DNA from: Planctomycetaceae bacterium
Lineage (GTDB): Bacteria > Planctomycetota > Planctomycetia > Planctomycetales > Planctomycetaceae
Length of the DNA stretch: 11,271 bases
NCBI GenBank assembly: GCA_029259875.1
Contig: JAJDEK010000559.1
Location: 1 to 11,271, forward strand
Direction: 5' to 3'
This document shows positions 1-7,866 of the stretch, one piece after another (the stretch's first letter is position 1; each line of letters opens with the position of its first letter). The position numbers and the translations under genes were made by a program. The notes beneath the pieces were generated by a model. It ran no database searches and was not told the origin of the DNA. It saw nothing but the letters and a program-made list of their open reading frames with translations.

Positions 1-2111
1 GCTGGGCTTTGGTTTTTCATCATTGGTGGGCAGGGTGGGGCGTTTATCTACTCGGTCGAAAATACCAACTCAATTTTTTCAGTTCTCTATTATCTGGAAT
101 TATCTTCCTGGCCGCTCCCTACTTTGTTGCCAAAACGGGAGAAGGTCATTTCACATCCATCACTCAAATTGCCTGGTTCCCTTGGATTTTTTATGGCTAT
201 GAATTATTGATAGAAGGTCATAAAAAAGCGCCTCCCATCATGGCTGTTCTCATTGCTCTCGCTTTTTTCTGTGGTCATGTTCAAGAAGTTTATTACCTAC
301 TTCTCTTTTTAACAGCTTCAATCGTGATCGAATCAGGGATCGCTTTCTTTCAAAAAAATAAGCAAGTTGATCCAGAACAAGTTGTTCATAATCAAATCGA
401 ACCTGAAAAAATCAATAATTCGTTTTCGGCTGGCAGCTTACTCAAGGGTTGGCTAATCACCGGAATTCTAACAATGGGACTGGTCGCCATTGATTTGATT
501 CCTGTTTATATCTATACCCAACAAGCGGTCAGAGCCAGTGGCGTTGACATCAAAGCCTTGGAAAGTGGGAGTCTCTCTCTGCCCAGCTTGCTACAGTTGA
601 TAGACCCGTTTGTCTGGGGAGGCCCCAGTAGCTATAGGGGCCCAGGCGGATATTATTGGGAGGCGATTTGCTATTTTGGATGTCTGCCTTTGCTACTTGC
701 ATGCGTGGGAGTATTCAGTTCAATCAAAAGCCGAACTGTGATTCGATTGTGTGTGATTGGTTTAGCCTCGTTCTTGTTGGCATTCGGACCTAACCTACCT
801 TTTTATACGCTGCTTTACGATATTATTCCCGGATTTTCCATGTTCCGAATTCCTGCTCGATTATTGTGGATCTGTTCGTTCGCAATTGCCATGCTTGCAG
901 GTTTTGGCAGTGAATCTATTATGTCTCTGACTCATAAGATGGTTCAAAAAAAATACCAAACCATTTCTCTCTTCTGCTTCATCCTGGCCTTGTTACTCCT
1001 GAGTTACCTGATTATTTCCTCTCAGGGTATTGTTTCCTTGGAGCTCGCCCCTAAAAAAGTAATTAAGATCCAACTGATCTCGGTTCTCGTAGCTACATTG
1101 GCAATATCAGTGGCAGTATTTTCTGCTTGCTTCTCACGCAAGACAGCCATCTGGGGAACGATACTGCTTTGTGTCGTGGCTACCGGAGAACTTTCTGTCC
1201 ATAGCAAACAAATATTAAGGACCATTCCTCAAACTTCGTTTAGAACTGAAACAAAAATCACAAAGTTCCTGAAAGAGAATTTGGGGCAACACCGAGTACT
1301 CGTCAACCAAAAGCTATTGAGTGATCGCGAAGCGTGGAATAGCCAAATCCTGAAAATCCAGGGTTATGAACCAGTGCCTCTCGTGCGTCTCGGGTTGTTG
1401 GCAGCGGCAGCGTTTCCTCAACCAGATGCTGCACTGATGATGGCAGGATATAGTAAACCACAACTTTCCACAGCACGCAAACCAATATTAGATCTCATGA
1501 GTGTGAAATACGCTATTTTGGAATCTGACCAACCAATCGAACTAGACGGCTGGAAAATCGTTGAACAAGGAGCAATCCCCGAAGAATTTGCGTTGCGAGA
1601 TTCCGAGCCAGCCACATTACCGTACATCATTTTAGAAAACTTAAATCCATTACCACGAGCATATTTAATTGGAAATATCAAAACCTTAAATCCCAATGCA
1701 CCAAGTAAACAAATAGTCGAAACCATCGCACAACTTCAACCGAAGACGGAAGTATTCCTGCAAAATGATATCCTGCCCAAAGGCAAACGACAATCTTACA
1801 AAGCAGCTACGATTAAGAGCGCAAGCCCCAATCAGTTAGAAATATTGGCTGAGTTAGATGCACCAGGGTATCTTATACTCTCCGATATTTATTACCCGGG
1901 ATGGTCGGCTCGAGTCAAAGAAAAAGCGATCTCGATTTTGCCGGCAGATTTTTCATTGAGAGCGATTCCTCTTCCAGCCGGTAAACATGTGGTTCAGCTT
2001 TCGTTCACACCACCAGGGTATAAGATTGGACGCGTCATTTCGCTTACCGCTCTTGCAGTAACTCTCATTTTGCTACTCATGTCTTTACGCGTCAGAAAAG
2101 AGATCAAGTAG
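1..2111 (+). CDS. YfhO-family polytopic membrane protein (GT-C type glycosyltransferase), 5' end outside window
   Basis: The frame is open to the left edge (first codons Trp-Ala-Leu-Val), so the TTG at 9 is an internal Leu codon and the true start lies upstream. About 702 codons are visible. Counting from position 9, the N-terminal half is a chain of hydrophobic segments with YfhO-like signatures: an HHWWAGWGVYLL stretch, GEGHFTSITQIAWFPW near 44-59, and GFSMFRIPARLLW near 275-287. A soluble part follows (about 400-670) with the family's LPRAYLIG near 548 and YPGWSARV near 629, then a last membrane helix at about 674-693. In Firmicutes YfhO transfers a sugar from a polyprenyl-phosphate carrier made by CsbB onto lipoteichoic acid; the acceptor here is unknown. 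A CsbB-like GT2 gene lies about 2.8 kb downstream. The stop is TAG at 2109-2111. Family assignment is fairly secure, substrate is not. Confidence 0.88.
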   Translation, partial: WALVFHHWWAGWGVYLLGRKYQLNFFSSLLSGIIFLAAPYFVAKTGEGHFTSITQIAWFPWIFYGYELLIEGHKKAPPIMAVLIALAFFCGHVQEVYYLLLFLTASIVIESGIAFFQKNKQVDPEQVVHNQIEPEKINNSFSAGSLLKGWLITGILTMGLVAIDLIPVYIYTQQAVRASGVDIKALESGSLSLPSLLQLIDPFVWGGPSSYRGPGGYYWEAICYFGCLPLLLACVGVFSSIKSRTVIRLCVIGLASFLLAFGPNLPFYTLLYDIIPGFSMFRIPARLLWICSFAIAMLAGFGSESIMSLTHKMVQKKYQTISLFCFILALLLLSYLIISSQGIVSLELAPKKVIKIQLISVLVATLAISVAVFSACFSRKTAIWGTILLCVVATGELSVHSKQILRTIPQTSFRTETKITKFLKENLGQHRVLVNQKLLSDREAWNSQILKIQGYEPVPLVRLGLLAAAAFPQPDAALMMAGYSKPQLSTARKPILDLMSVKYAILESDQPIELDGWKIVEQGAIPEEFALRDSEPATLPYIILENLNPLPRAYLIGNIKTLNPNAPSKQIVETIAQLQPKTEVFLQNDILPKGKRQSYKAATIKSASPNQLEILAELDAPGYLILSDIYYPGWSARVKEKAISILPADFSLRAIPLPAGKHVVQLSFTPPGYKIGRVISLTALAVTLILLLMSLRVRKEIK

Positions 2112-2147
2112 AACTAAGATCGTTAATACTTGATGAAACGATAAAGC

Positions 2148-2170
2148 AAAATCATCAGTGATGAGTTTTT
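2148..2170. terminator. Candidate bidirectional terminator between convergent genes
   Basis: A short hairpin, TCATC-AGT-GATGA (2152-2164), is flanked by an A-run on the left and a T-run on the right. These can extend the stem across one bulged G at 2165. The T-run reads TTTTT on the plus strand and TTTTG on the minus strand, so either transcript could end here. A second, looser pairing encloses it: AAAGCAAA at 2143-2150 with TTTGCTTT at 2176-2183. It sits in the 78-bp gap between two converging stop codons. The core stem is only 5 bp and AT-rich, so strength is uncertain. Confidence 0.45.
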
Positions 2171-2189
2171 CGTAATTTGCTTTCTCTAG

Positions 2190-3944
2190 CTAGCCTGACT
2201 GTTTTGCTTGTTTCTGTTTTTTTTGCTGACGATAATATTCTTTCACTTGTGCTTCGGTTGGTATCTTTCCAGCCCCCACAAATTTCCCCAGAGGACGTTC
2301 AATTTTATGAACCAGATATCTTCCCGACCGAAAAACGACGGGGTGTGACCAAGGATAGGCACCTCTCAGACTGGCAGGGTAATCTGTAGGTGTAATTTGT
2401 TTTGAATCAGGTGATATTGCCAACGCCATCTCCCGAGTAAAACCGCTATCGATTAGATCAGTGACAACGTATTTCTGTTGGCTTTCATTAACGGCAGTAT
2501 AAAGTTCTTTGCGATGGTTGGGACAAAAAATCAATACTGAATCAAAAAAGACAAATCTGGTAGCGGGTTTGACAGAAAGCTCTGGGTACAAATAGACCAA
2601 GGTACTGTTATAACAGTGTAATTGCCCATCTTTCAAATTTTGAGATTGTAAGAATTGTTTTACAGCATCCAGATCGTTCCAATCTACCTGAACTAATAAA
2701 GCTAGCTGTGACTTCAATTCCGCATTGCTATAGTTCCATACACAAGTCTTCCACAACAACATCCTTTTTGGTTTGAATCCAGGGAAGACTAATACAGCCA
2801 TCATCAGAAATAATGCCAATCCACTTTTCCATCCCCAGTTAAGTGAACGATTCTGGAACCGGTTTCCCAAATAACCTCCAATAACAGTGATTGCTAATAA
2901 GAGAGAAGGGGGATGCACATAATCAAACAGGTGCTGAAAAGCAAACGATTGCACGACCCAGCCTAAGTACATTAAAGCCAACAATACAGAATCTCGCTTG
3001 CCTGATTTGGCTAGAGAATCCTCTTCGGCGTTTCCTCTATTTTTCCAGTAGTCCCTGATGGCTACAAAAGCGAGAGGAACAGCAATTAAATGCAGGAAAA
3101 CCCAGGGATAAAATCGATACAAAAACTGAGCAAATCGCAAAGGTTCCCATCCCGCTTTACGCGCTGCGACATACTCTGGATTCCATTCAGTGAAGGTCTC
3201 ATAAAAGGCAGGCCAGGCGCCATTTTGCCACATCCAGTAACTTCCTACTGCTCCCAAAACTAAGCCGCCCAGCAGTAAACCAGAAAAATCGACCAGCAAT
3301 TTTTTGGACTGTCGTACTATTAACAGTGACCCGATCCAAACACACAAGGCAGGTACTGCCACAAAGGGCTTGATCCAAAAAGCGATCGCCCACAAGAGAC
3401 CTTCCAGGAAAGCCCATCCCCAAACAGATGCTAAAGAAACCTTGGCCGCTATCTGGTTATTTTCAATGAGTTGATCGACTTGTCTACGTCGTAACCACAC
3501 CGCCGCCAGAGCAGGGAGGAGAATCAATGTGTCTCGCTGAAAGTGAGACCATTCCGAGATCGAAAAGTAAAATGAGAATAAAGCAATGCCAATCCAAAGC
3601 ATACCTGTTATGGAAAGCTGATTCCGGCGATTCCAGAGCATCAGAAGCGAGGCACTGCCACTGAAAATGATTAAATCCACAATCCGAATCGCGTCAGAAC
3701 TCATCCCGACTACCAAACGAACCAGCATGTGTAGCCACACGATTCCCGGCAGATTCGTCTCGAACATATCTTTGTATAAGACCCCATCATCGAGAGCCAT
3801 TTGCGCTTGAAGGTCATATAGAACAACGTCAGTCGCTAAAGGCATCCTGATAAACAATGGAATATTCAAGATGAGAATCAGAAAAAAAATAATAAGAGCA
3901 ATCCAGGTTAATCCTGTGATTTGCCGGGCTGGCTGGCCTTCCAC
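2190..3944 (-). CDS. GT39/ArnT-like polytopic membrane protein, putative lipid-linked-sugar transferase
   Basis: This polytopic protein of about 584 residues resembles the GT-C fold families that include ArnT and protein mannosyltransferases. Counting from the TTG at 3950, helix 1 spans about 13-35. It is followed by an acidic loop, ATDVVLYDLQAQ, near 39-50 and GVLYKDMFETNLPG near 56-69; an Asp in this first outside loop is the usual catalytic or metal site of the superfamily. About eight more hydrophobic segments reach residue 390. A soluble C-terminal region of about 195 residues follows, ending in a Lys/Gln-rich tail. I prefer the GTG at 3944 as start: GGAG at 3956-3953 lies 8 nt from it but only 2 nt from the TTG at 3950, and an in-frame TAA lies at 3965-3963. 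It is divergent from the methyltransferase-GT2 operon and convergent with the YfhO gene. The donor is probably a polyprenyl-phosphate sugar; the acceptor cannot be read from sequence. It may lack activity. Confidence 0.8.
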   Translation of the reverse strand: MEGQPARQITGLTWIALIIFFLILILNIPLFIRMPLATDVVLYDLQAQMALDDGVLYKDMFETNLPGIVWLHMLVRLVVGMSSDAIRIVDLIIFSGSASLLMLWNRRNQLSITGMLWIGIALFSFYFSISEWSHFQRDTLILLPALAAVWLRRRQVDQLIENNQIAAKVSLASVWGWAFLEGLLWAIAFWIKPFVAVPALCVWIGSLLIVRQSKKLLVDFSGLLLGGLVLGAVGSYWMWQNGAWPAFYETFTEWNPEYVAARKAGWEPLRFAQFLYRFYPWVFLHLIAVPLAFVAIRDYWKNRGNAEEDSLAKSGKRDSVLLALMYLGWVVQSFAFQHLFDYVHPPSLLLAITVIGGYLGNRFQNRSLNWGWKSGLALFLMMAVLVFPGFKPKRMLLWKTCVWNYSNAELKSQLALLVQVDWNDLDAVKQFLQSQNLKDGQLHCYNSTLVYLYPELSVKPATRFVFFDSVLIFCPNHRKELYTAVNESQQKYVVTDLIDSGFTREMALAISPDSKQITPTDYPASLRGAYPWSHPVVFRSGRYLVHKIERPLGKFVGAGKIPTEAQVKEYYRQQKKQKQAKQSG

Positions 3945-3952
3945 AATCAATA

Positions 3953-3956
3953 CTCC
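3953..3956 (-). promoter_or_regulatory. Shine-Dalgarno GGAG that favours the GTG start at 3944
   Basis: Read on the minus strand, GGAG is followed by TATTGATT and then GTG. Spacing is 8 nt to the GTG and 2 nt to the TTG at 3950. Standard ribosome spacing favours the GTG, which shortens the longest open frame by two codons. Confidence 0.55.
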
Positions 3957-3965
3957 ACAAATTTA

Positions 3966-4203
3966 CACATACAACTGCCAGTATAATACTCGGACAGAGT
4001 CAATACTATAGACGGCATAAACACTATAGGTAAAATAAATCTGTGCAGATTGAGTGAAAAACTGCCATATTTACGTAGAATCAGGAAGAGTTGTCTTAAT
4101 CGCACTGTTATGCTGAGCTTTGTCAGGCATTTTTTATTAGTGATGAAATCACAACTTGTCATTTCATTCACTCAAATCACTCCAAAACGAAAATACCAAA
4201 ACC
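3966..4203. promoter_or_regulatory. Divergent intergenic control region
   Basis: This stretch separates two divergent genes and must hold promoters for both if neither is read from further away. For the plus strand a plausible sigma70 pair is TAGACG at 4009-4014 and TAAAAT at 4031-4036 with 16-bp spacing. For the minus strand TATACT at 3986-3981 could be a -10 box but has no good -35 partner. Two copies of ACTATAG lie at 4005-4011 and 4023-4029, 18 bp apart, overlapping the plus-strand candidate. A small hairpin, GTGAT-GAA-ATCAC, lies at 4140-4152. None of these individually rises far above chance. Confidence 0.35.
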
Positions 4204-4935
4204 GTGGATCCAGGACACCTTACCGAACTCATTGAATTAGAAGAGAATTATTGGTGGCACGTTGCCAAACGTAAATTGGTAACCGAAATTCTAACCACCG
4301 AATTTCCCGCTCCCGGTTTAATTATCGAAGGAGGAATTGGTTCTGCACGTAACTTACTCGAGTTCAGCCAACTAGGATATGAGGTCACCGGATTTGACCT
4401 GATGGAAGATGCAGTAGAACATGGTCGTTCGCGTGGGTTAAACAATCTCTTCGTACATGAACTCAGTCAACCTTGGCCAGTTTCTCCCAGCACTGCAAAA
4501 GCAGTGCTTCTGTTAGATGTCATGGAGCATATGGAGAATCCGGTTCAGTTACTGAAAAATGCAGCGGAAACGTTAGCCGATGATGGTGGGATTATTATTA
4601 CGGTCCCCGCTTATCCCATGCTCTATTCTGACTGGGATCGAAAATTGGGACATTTCCGCCGTTACACAAAATCAAAATTTCGTGAACATGCTGAGCAAGC
4701 AGGCTTGAAAGTAAAATGGTTAACATACTGGAATTCGTTTACGTTACCCGCTGCAATTGCAATTAGAGGAAAAGACAAAATTCTGAAACGTACGGATGAT
4801 TCACCTCCGCGTTTCGCCAGAGTTTCACGATTTACAAACGCCTGTTTGAAATCATGTGCTCATATCGAGCGTAAACTGATTCATTCAACAGGAGTTCCAT
4901 TTGGCCTTTCACTGGTAGGAGTATTGGTCAAATGA
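4204..4935 (+). CDS. Class I SAM-dependent methyltransferase
   Basis: A Rossmann-fold methyltransferase of about 243 residues. Counting from the GTG at 4204, LIELEENYWWHVAKRK (about 9-24) is the LE..xWW..R/K lead-in common in methyltransferases of polysaccharide and lipid-glycan loci. Motif I is LIIEGGIGSARNL at about 39-51, a variant of the usual (D/E)xGxGxG with Ala for the last Gly. D65 follows strand 2 (GFDLMEDA). Motif LLLDVMEHMENP is at about 102-113 with Asp105, Glu108 and His109, followed by GGIIITVPAYP and HFRRYTKSKF. The core looks complete, so activity is plausible; the substrate is unknown. The frame opens at 4147 and a TTG at 4156 would add 16 residues. I choose GTG because family members usually start about 10 residues before the WW motif; neither start has a clear ribosome site. 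The stop overlaps the next ATG, which suggests co-translation with the GT2. Confidence 0.87.
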   Translation: MDPGHLTELIELEENYWWHVAKRKLVTEILTTEFPAPGLIIEGGIGSARNLLEFSQLGYEVTGFDLMEDAVEHGRSRGLNNLFVHELSQPWPVSPSTAKAVLLLDVMEHMENPVQLLKNAAETLADDGGIIITVPAYPMLYSDWDRKLGHFRRYTKSKFREHAEQAGLKVKWLTYWNSFTLPAAIAIRGKDKILKRTDDSPPRFARVSRFTNACLKSCAHIERKLIHSTGVPFGLSLVGVLVK

Positions 4936-6002
4936 ATGAGAGTAACCATGAGCATACCAATTCTGTACGGAAACCGATTGCCGATGCTCTAATTTCGGTT
5001 GTACTACCTGTATTTAACGAACAGGATGTGCTTCCGCAGTTACTCCAAGCTGTCGAAGATTCATTACAGGCAGCGGGGTGTCGGTATGAAATCATATTCG
5101 TCAACGATGGTTCTTCAGACAAAAGCGGACTCATCCTTGATGATCTTGCCGAATTAAACTCACGCGTCAGAGTAGTTCATTTCGCTAAAAACTTTGGGCA
5201 TCAAGCCGCAGTTCAGGCGGGTTTGCTGCACACAACCGGTGATGCCATTGTTATTATGGACGCAGACATGCAGGATAGTCCCTCTGCAATCGTCGACTTT
5301 ATCGAACATTGGCAAGCTGGCTATGATGTTGTCTATGCAGTTCGAACAGATCGAAAAGAAAATTTTGTAAAACGTTGGGCGTTTCAAACCTTTCATAAAA
5401 TGCTGAATCTGATCTCCAGCACTCCGATACCACGCGATGCTGGCAATTTTGGTTTAATTGACCGCAAAGTAGCCATTCAAATCGCACAACTCCACGATCG
5501 AGATCGTTACTTTCCCGGACTGAGATCCTGGGTTGGTTATCGTCAGATTGGCGTTACCGTCGAACGTCTGGCCCGGTATGACGAAAACCCCCGAGTTTCT
5601 TTTATTCAATTGTGTCGCTTGGCAAAAACTGCCATTTTTTCCTTCTCGTTTTTACCACTCACAATTTTTTACGTGATCGCCGCTGTATCGGCTATCGTCT
5701 GTATCGCGCTGATCTCCTTCGTACTGTATCATAAGCTATTCACCGAGTTGGCAATTCCTGGTTGGGCATCCACCACGATTACAGCATCATTTTTCGGTGC
5801 TCTCAATGCTTTAGGGATTGGAATCCTTGGTGAATATGTCACCCGAATTTATGACCAAGTCAGAGCACGGCCGATGTTCATTGTTGGCTCTAAAACCAAT
5901 TTTGATTCCCCGGAAGTCGAAGCGCCACTTCTAGCAAAACTAGAAAAATCTCAAAGATCTAGCGAAATTGACGCTCTCGATACGACCCAGAATTTTTCTT
6001 AA
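4932..6002 (+). CDS. Family 2 glycosyltransferase, DPM1/GtrB/CsbB-like polyprenyl-phosphate sugar synthase
   Basis: This protein of 356 residues has a complete GT-A domain followed by two membrane segments, the layout of enzymes that move a sugar from a nucleotide donor to polyprenyl phosphate on the inner face of the membrane. Visible motifs are ISVVLPVFNEQ (21-31), EIIFVNDGSSD (53-63), HFAKNFGHQAAVQAGL (83-98), the catalytic and metal-binding MDADMQD (109-115), and PRDAGNFGLIDRK (167-179) with RYFPGLRSWVGY (192-203). Hydrophobic segments lie at about 234-266 and 281-300, then a hydrophilic tail of about 50 residues. The ATG overlaps the methyltransferase stop as ATGA, so translation is probably coupled. 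Relatives pair with a GtrA-type flippase and a GT-C transferase; GT-C candidates are present in the window but no flippase. Sugar specificity cannot be assigned. Confidence 0.93.
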   Translation: MNESNHEHTNSVRKPIADALISVVLPVFNEQDVLPQLLQAVEDSLQAAGCRYEIIFVNDGSSDKSGLILDDLAELNSRVRVVHFAKNFGHQAAVQAGLLHTTGDAIVIMDADMQDSPSAIVDFIEHWQAGYDVVYAVRTDRKENFVKRWAFQTFHKMLNLISSTPIPRDAGNFGLIDRKVAIQIAQLHDRDRYFPGLRSWVGYRQIGVTVERLARYDENPRVSFIQLCRLAKTAIFSFSFLPLTIFYVIAAVSAIVCIALISFVLYHKLFTELAIPGWASTTITASFFGALNALGIGILGEYVTRIYDQVRARPMFIVGSKTNFDSPEVEAPLLAKLEKSQRSSEIDALDTTQNFS

Positions 6003-6020
6003 CACACTTGACCAACATTC

Positions 6021-6041
6021 GACCGAAAACTGCGTTCGGTC
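6021..6041. terminator. Candidate hairpin terminator between convergent genes
   Basis: GACCGAA at 6021-6027 pairs perfectly with TTCGGTC at 6035-6041 around a 7-nt loop. The hairpin fills most of the 38-bp gap between two converging genes and its last base is the first base of the complement of the downstream gene's TAG stop. Neither strand has a T-run after it, so it may act as a processing or stability element or a weak terminator. Confidence 0.42.
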
Positions 6042-7360
6042 TACTGAGTTGTAGGTTTCACGACGTTGACTGAATCCTGAAAACGTGAACTGGGTTTTTC
6101 GCTACTTTGTTGATGCCGATCTACGTCTTTGTTCTGGGTAGTGTGTAAGAGTCGAGGACGAAATACTACCATGAGTAACATCGGTAAGTACCACAGCAGA
6201 TAAACGCTTCCTTGTTGAGGGTACCACAACAGCGTCGCAATGATGATAGCTGTCGTGTGTGACATCAGGTGACCTAAATTTTTCCGACGTGGCCAAATTG
6301 TCAGACAGGTAATTAAAAGCACAAAGCCAACAAAAACAGGAATTCGATAAGCTGATTCATAGTCACCCCAGAATCCCGGAATTTTTTGCCCTCCCTCAAA
6401 CTTGAGAACTGACCAATCGATCGATCCAATTGTTTGTTTCGTAAATGAATAATGATCAACAGATGTCAGGACCAGGCTACCTAGCAAGATAACACCGACG
6501 ACACTACCAGACAAAGCAAAACGTTTCAGTCCATTTTTCCAATAAAAACTGGCCCATAATGGTAAAAGAAAGACGGGAAAAAACATGGCACCACATGCCA
6601 GCCCCATAAAAATGCCGGAAAGAATAGGCTTCTGGTAGGTTACAAACGCCCAAACCAGTAACGCAGCCGGTAATACATGATTTGCTTTACTTACATCATA
6701 CGCAGTACATGGCAACAAAAGATAAAGCAATGCCATCGCCAGTCCCAGTTGGGTATCGGAAAAATGTATCTTTCCCATAATGATCAATCCCACCACGACG
6801 AACGCATGAGCCAGAAACGCCATAATGCGTGCCGCCAGTGTGGATGCATCCAGTCCGTTAACCATGGCAGTTGAAAGTGGAACAACGGATGTCGCTAATA
6901 AACGAGCAGTTGGCCCGGCTTCAGGAGTTTTTTGTGATTGAATCTTTGTGACATCTTGCATACTCAATAAATTATCAGCTTGCTTTACCGTTTGAATGGT
7001 TTCCGGTGCAGGAATTTCTGTGAATACACGAATCATTAAAAAGGTGAAAATTGAAATACAAAGGAATGCCATTCCGAAACTATTCAGATTCTGTTCGCCG
7101 CGCGGTCTACGTTGAAAAAAACAGTCGACACTCATGCGAGTCATGAATAACCCGGTCCCCACAAACAACCAGACATTCCCCAGTATGGGATTAGTACCGA
7201 CAAACAACAGACCTGGTGAAATCGAAAGCAGCAATAATAAATCCAAATTGCGCAGCGATAGAATGCGATCAAATCGAAAAAAGACCGCGATCGCTAACAA
7301 CAAGGATAGATAGAACCATGTCGCTTCACTTACAAAATAATCTGGTAAGATGTGATTCAT
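6041..7360 (-). CDS. Polytopic membrane protein of unknown function, possibly GT-C/GT87-like
   Basis: I do not recognise a named family with certainty. The protein is about 439 residues from the ATG at 7360. It has roughly ten hydrophobic segments, a hydrophilic loop of about 40 residues (about 115-155) rich in Gln, Lys and Thr, and a polar C-terminal tail of about 35 residues. The later half, with CTAYDVSKANHVLPAALLVWAF, then SGIFMGLACGAMFFPVFLLPLW, and finally LLWYPQQGSVYLLWYLP, has the look of GT87/DUF2029-type or mannosyltransferase-like membrane proteins. No clear catalytic acidic loop is evident. A GTG at 7393 would add 11 residues but lacks a ribosome site; ATG at 7360 has GGCGG 9 nt upstream, a weak one. 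It converges on the GT2 gene and diverges from the propeller gene. A transport or membrane assembly role is equally open. Confidence 0.75.
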   Translation of the reverse strand: MNHILPDYFVSEATWFYLSLLLAIAVFFRFDRILSLRNLDLLLLLSISPGLLFVGTNPILGNVWLFVGTGLFMTRMSVDCFFQRRPRGEQNLNSFGMAFLCISIFTFLMIRVFTEIPAPETIQTVKQADNLLSMQDVTKIQSQKTPEAGPTARLLATSVVPLSTAMVNGLDASTLAARIMAFLAHAFVVVGLIIMGKIHFSDTQLGLAMALLYLLLPCTAYDVSKANHVLPAALLVWAFVTYQKPILSGIFMGLACGAMFFPVFLLPLWASFYWKNGLKRFALSGSVVGVILLGSLVLTSVDHYSFTKQTIGSIDWSVLKFEGGQKIPGFWGDYESAYRIPVFVGFVLLITCLTIWPRRKNLGHLMSHTTAIIIATLLWYPQQGSVYLLWYLPMLLMVVFRPRLLHTTQNKDVDRHQQSSEKPSSRFQDSVNVVKPTTQ

Positions 7361-7603
7361 ACGCGAATACCGCCAGTGATTAGAATTGATCACCAGTCGA
7401 AACGATTTTTTGTTTGAGCGTCAAACAGGTCCCCTTGTTTTCACTCAAACGATTACTCTAATTATTAATACTGATCTCTGTAAATCAATATTTATTCTTG
7501 ATTAGCGGCTTATTCTGCACTCATTGTTCAAAGATTTGAAAATTTAAACTAGTCGATTAATTGCATTTTTCTCAAGTTAGCTCAGATTTCGAACACCAAT
7601 ACA

Positions 7604-7629
7604 CTGTTTGTACACTATCCCTGTTTGTA
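7604..7629 (+). repeat. Short direct repeat CTGTTTGTA, two copies
   Basis: Two identical 9-bp copies lie 17 bp apart, start to start, in the divergent region upstream of the propeller gene. Tandem sites at such spacing can be regulator-binding sites, but a 9-mer repeat somewhere in a 470-bp AT-rich stretch is not rare. Confidence 0.25.
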
Positions 7630-7852
7630 AAAGAGCCTGAAGCTTCCATTAGCTGACATTTTAATTAGATGTCCTTATGATTCTCTTCATTAATTACATT
7701 TGTTAAACTGACATTAGAATACTAGTTTTCAAAATTCTCTTTGATATTCGAGTTCAATGCTGGGATGATAAAAACAAATCAACACAATTGGATTTGAGGT
7801 TCCAAATTTGAACGAAAATTATTCTCACAGCTCATTGCTCCACAAGACTTGC

Positions 7853-7858
7853 AGAGGA
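7853..7858 (+). promoter_or_regulatory. Shine-Dalgarno AGAGGA that sets the ATG start at 7867
   Basis: The GAGG core (7854-7857) lies 9 nt before ATG 7867. It falls inside the longer frame that begins at TTG 7849, so the TTG cannot use it. This makes ATG 7867 the likely start and leaves a clean signal peptide at the N-terminus. Confidence 0.7.
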
Positions 7859-7866
7859 ATCAAATT

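Larger units (their letters stand above)
7394..7866. promoter_or_regulatory. Long AT-rich divergent intergenic region with no gene seen
   Basis: About 470 bp carries no convincing reading frame on either strand. Loose sigma70-like candidates for the propeller gene are ATTACA (7693-7698) with TAGAAT (7715-7720) at 16-bp spacing, and TTGATA (7741-7746) without a good -10 at normal distance. CTGTTTGTA occurs twice, at 7604-7612 and 7621-7629, with a 17-bp period. An imperfect hairpin in the leader pairs 7786-7792 with 7801-7808 around an 8-nt loop. I recognise no riboswitch or small RNA. Confidence 0.35.

Noticed and set aside
9..11. TTG as the start of the YfhO-family gene
   Set aside because: The frame stays open to the window edge, and the sequence right after it is already mid-domain for the family, so the true start lies upstream.
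2177..2389. Short plus-strand frame after the YfhO gene
   Set aside because: It lies antisense to the C-terminal coding region of the GT39-like gene and has no recognisable features.
3947..4171. Minus-strand frame of 74 codons in the divergent region
   Set aside because: It has no clear ribosome site or family features, and it overlaps the likely promoters and the start region of the methyltransferase gene.
4050..4235. Plus-strand frame of 61 codons before the methyltransferase
   Set aside because: It overlaps the methyltransferase start in another frame, and its low-complexity basic peptide resembles translated noncoding DNA.
7653..7715. CTGACATT occurring twice upstream of the propeller gene
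   Set aside because: An 8-mer repeat 55 bp apart in an AT-rich region of this length is expected by chance.
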